Assembly: GCA_029224185.1 (NCBI GenBank)
Contig: CM055196.1
Coordinates: 7,734,427 to 7,798,426 of the forward strand
Reading direction: 5' to 3'
DNA length: 64,000 nucleotides
Source of the DNA: Karalla daura
Taxonomy: Eukaryota; Chordata; Actinopteri; Chaetodontiformes; Leiognathidae
The translations under genes and the position numbers were made by a program. Positions 45,526 through 55,183 of this stretch are shown piece after piece. Every line of letters starts with the position of its first letter. Position 1 is the stretch's first letter. The notes below the pieces were generated by a model. The model did not search any database. It saw only the letters and a list, made by a program, of their open reading frames with translations, and had not been told where the DNA came from.

Positions 45526-46613
45526 TCACACCCCGGAGTCGGAGTACATGCCGTTGATCAGGTAGTCCACCTGGGTGTAGTCCTTCCGGCGGTAGCTCTC
45601 GTAGGCCTGCGTGACGAACACAGCCACGGTGACCAGGAAGAAGAGCAGGCCGAAGAGCAGCACGGCCAGCAGCGAGGCCGTGTCCACCAGCTGCCCCGTG
45701 AGGGCCGCGCCCGCCGCCTCCACCGCCGTCGCCTTGGAGCCCGGGGCCGCCGGGCCCTTGCGCTCGGGCGGGGCGGCCGCCGTGCTCCGGACGGGCGTGG
45801 GGGCGCTGGCCTGAGGAGGAGGAGGAGGGGGAAGAGGAGGGGAGGGAGCGCTGGTCTTTGCATTAGCGGTGGCGGGGGGAGAGGCGGTGGTGTTCAGACG
45901 GGGAGCCGCTTCGACTGTGGGCGTAGGAGGTGGAGCTGCGGTAGATGTTGGAGCTGCTTTAGCCGGTGTAGGAGGTGGAGGTGTTGTAGACGTAGGAGGT
46001 GGAGGGGCTGCAGACGTAGGAGGTGGAGGTGCTGTAGACGTAGGAGGTGGAGGGGCTGTAGACGTAGGAGGTGGAGGGGCTGCAGACATAGGAGGTGGAG
46101 GTGCTGTAGACGTAGGAGGTGGAGGGGCTGCAGACGTAGGAGGTGGAGGGGCTGCAGACGTAGGAGGTGGAGGTGCTGTAGACGTAGGAGGTGGAGGGGC
46201 TGTAGACGTAGGAGGTGGAGGGGCTGTAGGAGTGGGCGTGGTTTGGGCTGTGGAGTTTGTGGTAGCCGGCTTCGGGGTTGCAGCTTCAGCCGGGACGGGT
46301 GCTGGTGTGGTGGTGGTGGTGGTGGTGGTCAGTTCAGTCACGTGTTCATCTGCACCTCCACCGGCCTCCTCGTCGGCGGACGGGATGCTCCCGGCGGTTC
46401 CATTGTGAGGAGGCTGCGCGGCTGAGGGTGCAGGAGGAGCAGGAGGAGGAGGAGGAGGAGGAGAAGCTGGCTGCTGGGTCTGGCCCACAGTCCCTGCAGG
46501 CTGCTGCTGCTGCTGCTGGTCCGGGGGCCTCGGCAGCGCTCCGGTCTCATCGGCCTTGCCATCGTCAGACGTCAGACCGTCCGTGGGGCCCTTGGCTGCC
46601 GTGTCAGTACCAG
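45526..46613 (-). CDS. C11orf24: C11orf24 exon 3: repeat ectodomain, membrane segment and tail
   Basis: Begins after a CTAG acceptor with GTDTAAKGPTDGLTSDDGKA and ends with the conserved tail and a TGA stop. Contains the 24-bp coding minisatellite, a Thr run, a Gln run and an Ala/Pro-rich stalk before the membrane helix. Long open frames on the opposite strand here are by-products of the repeats. Confidence 0.93.
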
Positions 46614-47808
46614 CTAGGAACAAGAGAAACACACTTGTGAACGCGGGAGGTCAGATAGAGCGTAGGCTCTAGACAGTTTCTTTGCAAAAGCTTTGTAATT
46701 CAAAGAGAAAGGTATTAGTGGACATGAAGTGAACAGGATCACTCACCAGGTGGTGAGCTGACAGTCGTGTGTGTGTGTGTGTGGACTTTGTGCTGGATTT
46801 CATGATTTTTAATGGCTTTGGATTCCAGTTAAACCGATACGCTCTGCAACAAACTGTGCTTTCTGCAACAGTCAGGCCAATGGTGCAAAAGTCCAGCAAG
46901 ATCCCAGACCTGGGTCCCGGAAGCATAACATAGTCGCACACAATGTCGACAAATCAGCTCAGATGAGACGCTCTGGCCCTGGAAGGTCGGGGCCAGAGAC
47001 AGAATGCCTCCAAGAAGAGAGAAGTGTGTCTTCCTCGTCACTGGGAGCCTCATCCCGGTCAGACCTTTGGCTCGCTGGGACCCTCTGCAGCCAGCGGAGA
47101 ACGAAGCGAGGTGAGCCCAGGGCAGCCTCCGATTGCAACCAGATGGCCTCGGAGAGGGAAATGGGACTCAGATGGCGCACGGTAAACCCGGATAGGGTTG
47201 CAGCCGTGACGTGGGCGTGTCGTGCGTGTGCGTGTTTGCATTAGGAGCGACCGGGGCTCAAACAGCCGCACCTTTTGTTATGACAGCGCTCCTATTTTCA
47301 GCGGCGCCGACCTGTTTGATCGGTGAAAGTGCCGCGGCCCGCGATGTGTGACGGGCGCGTGACTGCAGACGTGCACGAGCAGGTGTGTGCGGCGCTCCCC
47401 GTCTGTGATCGGCTCGGCCGCCGCCTGACGCCTCGTTTGCACCAAAGAAAGCCGGCCACGGGCGTTACTGCTGCTGAGGTATATGCCATGTTTGTGAAGG
47501 CATGTGCATCGTGGAGCTGCTACAGCTCCTAGGCCCCTAGGCTACTCACATGAGGTGGTAAGGTTGACCGGTGCTGGCTGGGGCTGGACTGGAGCCGGAG
47601 GGTCTGGCTTGGCTGGAGGCTCAGGCTGATCTGTAAGCTGAGGCTGAGGCTGAGGCTTGGCCAGAGGCTCGCTTGGAGGCTGAAGCTGATCTGGAGGCTG
47701 AGACTGGTCAGCTGATGTGGAGCAGGAGGTGCTCAGGAGCAGCAGCAGGCAGAGGAGGTGGAGACACACCCAGGGACTCGGTGGGAGTTTCAGGGGGCAC
47801 AGGAACAT
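45526..47808 (-). CDS. C11orf24: C11orf24 homologue, proline/threonine-rich type I membrane protein
   Basis: CDS joins 47550-47808 and 45526-46613, 448 residues plus stop (human is 449 from memory). The N-terminus MFLCPLKLPPSPWVCLHLLC followed by LLLLLS is a signal peptide. The ectodomain is Pro/Thr/Gln-rich and mucin-like, with eleven APPPPTS-type repeats near the middle and a run of eight Thr. One membrane segment (about residues 400-422) precedes a short cytoplasmic tail that carries YESYRRKDYTQVDYLINGMY. That tail is almost identical to the end of human C11orf24 and is the basis of the call; YTQV fits a YxxPhi sorting motif. The protein's function is poorly known, with Golgi localisation reported for human. 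It neighbours lrp5 as in human, but in tandem here. Confidence 0.93.
45966..46233 (-). repeat. C11orf24: 24-bp coding minisatellite in C11orf24, 11 units
   Basis: Unit reads GTAGGAGGTGGAGGGGCTGY plus AGAC on the plus strand and encodes the octapeptide [T/A]APPPPTS on the minus strand. Units differ by few bases, so the array expanded recently and probably varies in copy number. Confidence 0.95.
46614..47549 (-). other. C11orf24: C11orf24 intron 2
   Basis: 936-bp intron with GTGAGT donor and CTAG acceptor. No feature beyond a short (GT)n at 46767-46782. Confidence 0.8.
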
Positions 47809-47814
47809 GTTGGG
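47550..47814 (-). CDS. C11orf24: C11orf24 exon 2: start codon, signal peptide and Pro/Gln-rich segment
   Basis: Acceptor CTCCAG before 47814; ATG at 47806-47808; donor GTGAGT after 47550. After the signal peptide come short PxP and QP repeats (SQPPDQLQPPSEPLAKPQPQ) and NLTTS, a possible N-glycosylation site. The split Ser codon joins in frame to exon 3. Confidence 0.88.
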
Positions 47815-49979
47815 CTGGAGGAGGGGGTCGATGGGAGGGGGGTGACACAGACACACACACACACACACACACACTAGCTTAAAGTAACACGCTCACATAA
47901 GCCTAGTGGACACGGACACACATTGGACACGGAGCTGGAGGACAGGTGAGATGTGAGGGTGGACACCAAGGTGAAGTGAAGCCAGTGTCTTCTTTCTGGG
48001 CCTGCATAAGACACAAACACAAGCATGATGCACTTGATACGCATGAGCACGTTTTAGATCGACTCCGCTGGTATATGGTCTGGTTCTGGGGCAGGGATCG
48101 AACCAGTGACCACGGAGCTCATCAGTATGTCCTGAAACTGTGGGCAGAAAGGAAGCCTCGTATCAAAGTTTATGCTGACACAACAACTGAACAGTTCAAT
48201 TGATCCGTAAAAGGTTTGTTTTTGAGATTCATCAGTAAGTCAGACGTCTAGGCATAGACATAGCCACCTCAGTACGAGCTGCTTTGTTAAAAGCAACAAA
48301 ACAATGGCTGTTTGATAAGCACAAAGAAAATCCGATGTTTTCCTTTTGGGTCCGGTTTCCATGTCACCGGATACTTGGATAAAAACAGATGGTGCTGGAA
48401 ATCACAAAGCTATTGCAAAGCAAAAAAAAAAAGAGAGAGAGAGAGAGAAAAATCCCCTTGCACCATCTCACCGAGCGCTGCCTATTTGTTGCTCCGCAGG
48501 AAAGTTTGAGTCAGAGATGGAAAAAGTTTAGGGTCGTGTTACAAACAAACTGCATTTCGCTATCACCAACAAACAATCCCTCAAGCCGGGGAAGAGTCAC
48601 AGTCAAAGGTCCTCGCAGCGGAGCCGGGGCGTCCCGTATGTGTGGGGAGTGAGCGCCGGCTAGTGTCAGAAGAGTGCAGCAGCACCCCTCATGCAAGAGC
48701 CCAGAACATGCAGTCTGGCCATTCGGATACACGTTATGTGTAAGAAAACATAGTGCAAGATGTGCAAAAGGAATCCCTGTCAATCATCCTGTGCTGGGCT
48801 ATTTATGAGCCGACCCTGCACCCTACTCTCTCTCTCTCCCTCTCTGTCTTTTTCTTCTTATCAGTGGGGCTTAGCTGGAACCTTTGGGCAGTGGGTGTGT
48901 GTAGCTGCGGGCTGATAACAGGTGAGCCATCGGCCGGGTGTCTGCAGCACAGGTCCAAACGGAAATCGCGAAGATGGGGGACACTGCACCAACCACAGTG
49001 ACACACACATGGTAGACCTTCATCTGAAGACATCAGCTCTCACAGATGCATATTGCATGGACCAAAACACTAACATATACGCAATCTTATCTATCTATCT
49101 ATCTATCTATCAGCCTCCACGTTTTATTTTCTCACATGGAGATGCAGTCAGGTGTCATTGTACAGCTTGGCAATGATAATTAAGTATTTGAGTTTGAATA
49201 GAATCTTTGACATATAAACATGAAATAGTATACAACATGTACTTTATTTAGGATATACACAAAGCAGTGTAATCCAAAGTAGTAAGATAAAAAAATAGAA
49301 GAGAAAATACATTCTGTTACTCTGACTGTGTGTGCATTATTTTGCATATACTTTGTGTGTCATCCACCTGGCTGTTTTCTGTACCGGTAACCAAAGCGAG
49401 TTCCTCAGAACTGCCTGAGCAACGTTGTAGAAGAAGCTGGCAATGAGAAACCTGATCCTGGTTCCTGATCAGTGAAAGTACAGTGAGTTTAAGCACCTGG
49501 ATGTTGAATCTAGCTGCGTGAAACCGGTTTGAGTGATCCCCGAGTGTAAACAGGAGCTCCTCAAAGGTCAGTCCACATGTCTACGTGGAGCAGAGCTCAG
49601 GGAGCAGGGAGCCGAGGAGGAGCTTGCCCATTAAAGCCCAGCACACTGAGCAGCCCAGTTAACGTCCCCTCCAGGCAGCTAGTTCACAGCCACATACCTC
49701 AACACCTCACCTTCACCTGAATAACCCCGGCCTGACCACAGGCTGCCAAGCCGAGGGGGGCCAGAGCTGCCTCGGTCTGGCCCTGAGGGTAGAAGTCAAA
49801 GTTACGGCTCCGGCGAGTGAGTAAACACGCCAGGAGGAGGTCTGGAGGAGTTCAGGCTAGGTGATGAGGATCTCCCTCCCTCCCAGTCAGGGCTGGAGTG
49901 TGTGACAGTCACAGCCCGCACAGCTGGCGCCGCGCTAACACCAGTGGCGGTCGGAGCTACCGAGCTCCTGGAGACTTAC
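47815..49979 (-). other. C11orf24: probable C11orf24 intron 1
   Basis: About 2.2 kb between the candidate first exon and exon 2. Contains (CA)n at 47849-47874, a (CTAT)n run at 49092-49111 and the possible SINE fragment at 48085-48170. No other gene seen. Confidence 0.5.
48085..48170 (-). repeat. possible tRNA-derived SINE fragment
   Basis: The minus strand has CACTGGTTCGATCCCTGCCC, an exact pol III B box (GGTTCGATCC). No convincing A box, cloverleaf or anticodon arm is seen upstream, so this is not an active tRNA gene. Confidence 0.3.
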
Positions 49980-50145
49980 CGGCGAGATGTTGAGACTGCT
50001 TCCTCCCACACAGAGCAGCTCCAGCGGCCAGCGAGATCAACTCAACACTTCCTGGAAGCTGGGAGCTGAAGACAACCGCCTCCTCCTGCTTCCTCTTCTT
50101 CTTCTTCTTCTGCGGCCTTCATTGCAGAGCGTCCAGCCGTCTGAG
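49980..50145 (-). other. C11orf24: probable C11orf24 non-coding first exon
   Basis: A GTAAGT donor follows 49980 on the minus strand. The region upstream of it is GC-rich, has GAAGAAG repeats, and lies just below a TATA-like box. The splice target is the exon 2 acceptor at 47814, giving a first intron of about 2.2 kb. The 5' end is a guess placed about 30 bp below the TATA box. A 26-codon upstream ORF starts at 50122 inside it. Confidence 0.5.
50042..50122 (-). other. short upstream ORF in the C11orf24 leader
   Basis: Opens MKAAEEEEEEEAGGGG and stops after 26 codons, wholly inside the candidate first exon. If transcription starts upstream of 50122, this uORF would precede the main start and could lower its translation. 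The poly-Glu comes from a (GAA)n repeat. Confidence 0.35.
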
Positions 50146-50171
50146 GGGTGTCGGCGCCCCCTAGAGGTCGC

Positions 50172-50178
50172 CTTTATA
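50172..50178 (-). promoter_or_regulatory. TATA-like box of C11orf24
   Basis: TATAAAG on the minus strand, about 200 bp upstream of the GTAAGT donor of the candidate first exon. Spacing fits a start site near 50145. Motif evidence only. Confidence 0.4.
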
Positions 50179-50274
50179 AGGCCAGGCAACTCAGAGGCCA
50201 TTGTTTTCATCTGTTTTATATTTACTGTATGTAAACACAAATATATACATAATCGTATATAATTATTTATAACA

Positions 50275-50690
50275 TGTCTTATATGATTTGTTTTTCACAA
50301 ACACGCTGTTCGCTCATGGTTCTGCTTAGACTCACAGTCAAGGTTCAGGTAAGAGCATGGCCCTACTGGAAACACTTATCCTATGTTTATTTTTGAATCT
50401 GATATTTATTATTGATTCCGTATGGATGATACGGTGGGATAACGCTGTCACCTCACAGCAGTTTGTGTAGGTCTTCTCTAGTGTCCTCCCACAGTCCAAT
50501 CACACGTGTGGAGGTCGACTAGAGACTCTAAAATGCCTAAAACGAGTGTGAATGATGTGTGTGTTTGCCCTGCAATGGAGTGGCTACCTGTCCAGGGTAT
50601 GGATATTGATTATATTGCAACTGACATCTAACTAAACATGCAGGAAATCGATGCTTTGCCCACAAAGATTTATAACTTCTTTTTGCAACT
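50275..50690 (+). repeat. ~0.42 kb interspersed repeat, direct copy 2
   Basis: Direct-orientation relative of 28085-28535; includes GCTGTCACCTCACAGCAG and GTGGCTACCTGTCCAGGGTA, typical of the teleost SINE-like family. Lies between the C11orf24 promoter and element copy 2. Confidence 0.65.
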
Positions 50691-50747
50691 TGTTGTCTCA
50701 TCCCAACTTAAATAAACAAGCCAATAAAAGCTGTTATAGGATTTTCT

Positions 50748-51600
50748 AAAGTGGCCTCATTGTTGTAACAGTTTGGGCCGGTTAACACTCTGCGCAGACA
50801 TACAAAACAAGACAACTGTCCAACATCTGCAGGTGGTTCAAATAAAGACAAGCTGGGTAATCAAAGCCTTGATCTCTTCTCTGGAATTATCTCACAGACT
50901 GACATTACGCTGTTTGGCAGCGTGTGCCGTAACATCTGAGCTCTAAAATAAATGTGGCACAGAAAGAGAAATACCATGCGTCGTGTGTATTCCGACTGTG
51001 AAGCTGCAGTTGTTTTGGCAGCAGCTGTGCCGGGCAAAGCTGCAGTGTGATGGTAAGATAAGAGAGTCTGGAACCATGTCCTGTAGAGACGGCTTCTCCC
51101 TGCTTTGACAGCTGTGGTCAGGTTGTCTCATGCACTCCTTTCCTCTGCATTTCATTGATTTCATGTCAAGATCTGCATTGAATTCCTTTGCTCCGACAGC
51201 AGTGATGGAAATAAAGATGCGAGATGCTTCTCCACTGCCACCCACTGAGCAACAATAAACTGGAACTTCCCAGAAGCAGGCTCAGACACCTTGGGATGGT
51301 GATGAAGCTGCCAGTGTCCCATCAAACTTACTGGTCCAGAGCCACTGCAGTTTAGCTGCAGCTGCTGCTGCTTTACCTGGAGCCTGGCACATGGAGTATC
51401 TCAGTGTGTGATCTTGTTAATCCAGCTGTCTCGCAAAGTAAACTTTCCTCTGCACTGAGTCGATTTTTCCATGAAGTCTTCCACAGTTCTCTTCACCAGC
51501 ATGCAGCTTAGTTCAACAGTGCACATCTGAAATGCACGAGTAGCACCAAAACACTCGATAAGGATCTGCACTCGTGTCAAAACACTGACAACTTCCCTCC
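50748..51600 (-). mobile_element. unidentified ~0.86 kb repeat element, copy 2 (inverted)
   Basis: Reverse-complement partner of 26482-27337, with the same ends and the same open frame (50943-51245). On its right it abuts a SINE-like sequence at the same junction as copy 1, but there the two copies are clearly more diverged (roughly 75-80%). Confidence 0.7.
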
Positions 51601-52230
51601 ATCCATTTCCTCAATCCACATTACACCACACCAGTGTAACTGCTGGAGCCTAACCCACCTGACATAGTGCCAAAGCAGGGAATACACTCTGGACAGGTCT
51701 CCAGTCCATCACAGGACACAAGCACAGTTTGTCACAATCAGCAGAGGAACCCAAAAGCACGACTAAGAATTACAGGTTTGAGGGAAGATCCGTTTATTCA
51801 GTCCAAAAACAGGCAAGGTCAAAACCGGGAGATCAACTGGCAGACAGAACAGACTAGGAGCAGGCAAAAATCCAAAAATCAAGGCAGGCAGAAACAGGGT
51901 CGATGATCGAGGATACAAGAACTGGAATCGTTTGAGTTTGGCGTAGGTGCACAAGACAATCTGGCAGGGACAAGGTGGAGAAGCACTGGTATTTATACAA
52001 AGGGCGTGATGAGGAAACAGGCTGCAGGTGGAGAGATGGGTGGGGAGAACCAGGTGAGAGCAATGAGCAAATCGCATGGGAGAGAGGTGGGATCTGCAGT
52101 GACAGGAGAGTTGGTGAATGATGGAAATAGAAAAAATATTGCCTTTGTTACACAGTTCATTCTCTGACACTCACATCCAGGGCCAATTTAGATACTCCAT
52201 TTGGCAATAACATGCATGTTTTGGACTGGG
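51601..52230 (-). repeat. SINE-like teleost repeat split by the solo LTR
   Basis: Outside the LTR, the minus strand reads CAGTCCAAAACATGCATGTT, then AATTGGCCCTGGATGTGAGT and CCTGTGATGGACTGGAGACC, ending ATGGATGGA. These are the stock phrases of a very common teleost interspersed repeat. Confidence 0.7.
51730..52152 (-). mobile_element. solo LTR of a retrotransposon (423 bp) with 5-bp target duplication
   Basis: On the minus strand it reads TGTAACA...TGTGACA with TG/CA ends. Inside are GTATAAATAC (TATA box) and, downstream, GAATAAACGG (polyadenylation signal), in LTR order. CAGTT flanks it on both sides (51725-51729 and 52153-52157 on the plus strand), a perfect 5-bp target site duplication. 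No internal gag/pol is present, so it is a solo LTR left by recombination. A 5-bp duplication suits Ty3/Gypsy-type or related LTR elements; the family was not identified. It splits a SINE-like repeat. Confidence 0.85.
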
Positions 52231-54540
52231 AGAGCTTAACACACGTTATATGACATCCATTCACATTAAACATAGCCGACTGAAATGTTAACACATGGTA
52301 TAGCATAATGTGTGGACATTACTAAAATACTAGTTCTATAAGCGAGTATGAAACTACTATGTAGTTTCGAGCCTGTAACACAGAATGAAATAATCTTCAA
52401 AGCCACCCATTCACAGTTTAACACAACAAAATTGGTAGAAATATATGACACATTTCTTGTTCATGCACCATGCAAATCATTACAATGTGTGCCTGAATCA
52501 TTCATAATAGGTTGTCATATGAAATCTGTTCAGCAATTGACTGATTGATGCTGATGATGGCGAGGCCACTGAGGTGCAACTCTCAGACCAGTCCACAAAT
52601 CTGCGAGCTCGCTGTCCTTAAAGGAGGTCCAAGAAGGCTCATAGACTTGGATGGTAAGTCAGGCAAGTTCTTAAGCTGCTGTGCAAGCTCTCTGGCATCT
52701 CCACCTGATTGTCCCTGAAAAAGCAAAGCAGCACAAAGAGCCTTACACTGCTCAGTGAGGTCCCCATCTGAGAGATTCTGAAAAATTACATCTTCTATCT
52801 GCGTTATTTAGGCAGTAGTCCATCAACACCCATCCCCCAACAGAGCATTAATGTTAACAAATTCCCTACACCCTGGGGTGCAGATTCCTTTTTTGTTTTT
52901 TTTTTCTTTGATTTCTCCCATCCCAGGAAAAAGATGGTATCATATCATAGGCCTAAAACTCACAATATTATGAGTGAAATGTGCTTGATTTAGAAGCAAC
53001 TACAGGCGTGATTACTTAGCCCACCTCTGGTATCAATTGTACTTGCAGTTGCACTATTACTCTGAAGTTGCACTAGGGGACGCCATTGCAGCGTCTGTCT
53101 GTTCTGCAGTCTGTGTTTCCTCGATGGCATCACTGCTACTGTCTCTGTCACTGGTAAATGCACAGTCACTGGTATAAGACTCGCCAGAAGCTTCCCATAG
53201 ATTTCAGTTAGAGGTGAGCATGTGTTTTTGTTCACTATGTGCCACTCTGGTATTATTGTGCTGATTGTTATCGCTTTCTTTCTATATCCTTTTGTATCAA
53301 AGTCTTGCAAAGCCAAGGACTGAACGTCAACATACATGTGTATTATTTTGAGGTAACGTTATAGTACCTCACTGCCTGACACTAAGCAAAGCAAACACAG
53401 CTGCAGCCACTGGGTCATTTCCTCCACAGGTGGAGTAAACTTCCCCTGCTTCCGACATCAGAATCAGAGTCCGGATTGCTTTTATTTGCAAATAATGTCA
53501 CACATCCCTGGAATCGATGAGGGAGATCATAAAATTTCAACAAAGATTTTGTACCTTTTTGTTATTGAAAAATAGATGGGAAGAACATGCAAAAAGGGGG
53601 AGCTGTACGATTCAGAGTGGCATTTGGTGGCTTATACCTCTTTCATGCCCCCAGTTTAAATCCCAGTTGGATCAAGGGCATTTCTCTGTGGACTTTGCAC
53701 ACTCTCCTCCTGGTCTCTGCATGGGTTTGCACTCTTCTACTAGCTAGTCTTCTTGAGTTTTCCCCTAACAGATCAAAATATGCACAGAATGGTTGACTGG
53801 ATACAAAGCAGGAAAGATAAGGAATTGAGCAATGAACAATTCAGGTTGTGCATGACGTCATCAAATTGACCTTGGACGGGAGAGGGACGTCTCTGTGGCA
53901 CAAACACAAGCTGAGCAGCAGTTACTTTAAGGTCACAGTCTGAGAGACTCATTTTAGCAGCGAGAGTGAGAAACATCTACTTCCTCAACAGTTAACATTG
54001 ACCACATCTGCAAACTGTAGCCTGCCATTGTTGCCTTTGTGAACTTCCTGTTTCCTGGTGACATCATCACTGTATTAATACACCATGACATGGTTATAAT
54101 AAAAGCAGAGGGAGGCCTGTAACCTCTACCTAAGAATGTATGTCCCGCTACACCAAACCTGCTCTCTCCTACCCTCCAGACGCTTGTTTGAAGGTGTGCA
54201 ACAGCTATGGAATCTGCCTCTGTATCTGCCTCTTAAATCATCAACACAAAATGGGAACAAAGGGATGGAGCTGTGGAGCTGGTACACAACCGGCCTGATA
54301 TGTCTCAGTTTGAATCAGAGGAAGAGTCAGATACTGAGGAAGAACCGGGAATGTGCACGCTCACAATTCACTGGAAATGTATCAAAATGCACACCTCACT
54401 CTTATGTGTCTTCATAACAGAAGTTCATACCGTACATGCAAACTGGACCCAGTGGACCCAGGAGCTTTTGAATGGACCTGATCAGCTCTTGTTATTACTG
54501 GTCTGGTCCTTTATATACACATTTGTATTTTCAGCCCAAC
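52231..54540. other. intergenic, AT-rich, no recognised gene
   Basis: Contains retroelement tails but no coding sequence that I can support. Confidence 0.5.
53455..53530 (-). repeat. 3' tail of a degenerate non-LTR element
   Basis: CATCAGAATCAGAGTCCGGA then TTGCTTTTATTTGCAAATAA is the complement of the common fish tail GCAATTCTGATTCTGATTC. Fragment only. Confidence 0.5.
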
Positions 54541-54705
54541 TGGCAATGGGCAGATGAGGTTTGTGACCGTTGATGGGAGATAACTGTCACTTTCAGCAAA
54601 CTCGTGGGGTTTGGTTTTATTGTGGTCTGCTTTGTGTCAATTGCTCATGCAAAGTGTCTTGAGATAACATTGCTATAAACTGCCACTTTAAATAAAGTCC
54701 ATCTG
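54540..54705 (+). repeat. 3' tail of a fish interspersed repeat
   Basis: Contains AAAGTGTCTTGAGATAACAT then GCTATAAACTGCCACTTTAA and ATAAAGT, a standard retroelement 3' end in teleosts. Confidence 0.5.
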
Positions 54706-54944
54706 GACTGAGCTGAGGAGATAACCAAGCCAAGGTCAAAGAGGTTTGTCACTCCGGCTCAACTTTTTATTCCTAAAGTTTTATTCTCAAGTCTCCCTTT
54801 CAGACTGAATGTTGTGTGTAAAACGGTCGGTGGGACAGCAGCTGCCTGTTGTGTCGGGGTGGGTTCACATGAGGACGGTCAGGGTGTCAGATACCCGGAG
54901 GTGAGGCGGCCAATTAGATTCCGGTGCGCCCCCCACGCACGCTC

Positions 54945-54978
54945 CCGCCGCGCACGTACCGTACGTATGCGCGCTTGA
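54945..54978 (+). promoter_or_regulatory. GC-rich cox8 promoter core with CGCGC/TACGTA dyads
   Basis: Alternating purine-pyrimidine stretch with GCGCACGTACCGTACGTATG and TGCGCGC about 100 bp before the start codon. It partly resembles NRF-1 sites (GCGCAnGCGC), which commonly drive respiratory genes, but does not match the consensus exactly. Confidence 0.25.
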
Positions 54979-55075
54979 GACGCAGTCTGAGCCAGCTCCT
55001 CCGTACCAGAACCTTCCACGGATCCATTCATTATTATCATTTTTTTTTTTACCAGAACCTCCGGAACCTCCAGCC

Positions 55076-55183
55076 ATGTCTCTGCCCGCCGCCTCCCGCC
55101 TCTTCAGGAGCGTCCTGAGGAGCCACACGGTGCCCGTGGCACAGGTGTCCCACAAGCCGGCCAAGCACCACATCGCCCCGGTG
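55076..55183 (+). CDS. cox8: cox8 exon 1: presequence and start of mature chain
   Basis: 36 whole codons from ATG to Val, followed directly by the GTGAGT donor (phase 0). The upstream 100 bp is GC-rich and lacks a TATA box, typical of a housekeeping respiratory gene. Confidence 0.95.

Noticed and set aside
45869..46408. 179-codon Gly/Val-rich plus-strand frame
   Set aside because: Another antisense reading of the same minisatellite; no start context, splice sites or homology.
45307..46425. 372-codon open frame on the plus strand opposite C11orf24
   Set aside because: It is a low-complexity Arg/Cys/Gly translation of the antisense of the 24-bp coding repeat; the minus-strand frame has a signal peptide, membrane helix and a conserved tail.
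48085..48170. tRNA gene
   Set aside because: A B box is present on the minus strand but no A box, acceptor stem pairing or anticodon loop could be built.
28085..50690. Using the 28085/50275 repeat pair as inversion breakpoints
   Set aside because: These copies are in direct orientation and only moderately similar; recombination between them would delete or duplicate, not invert.
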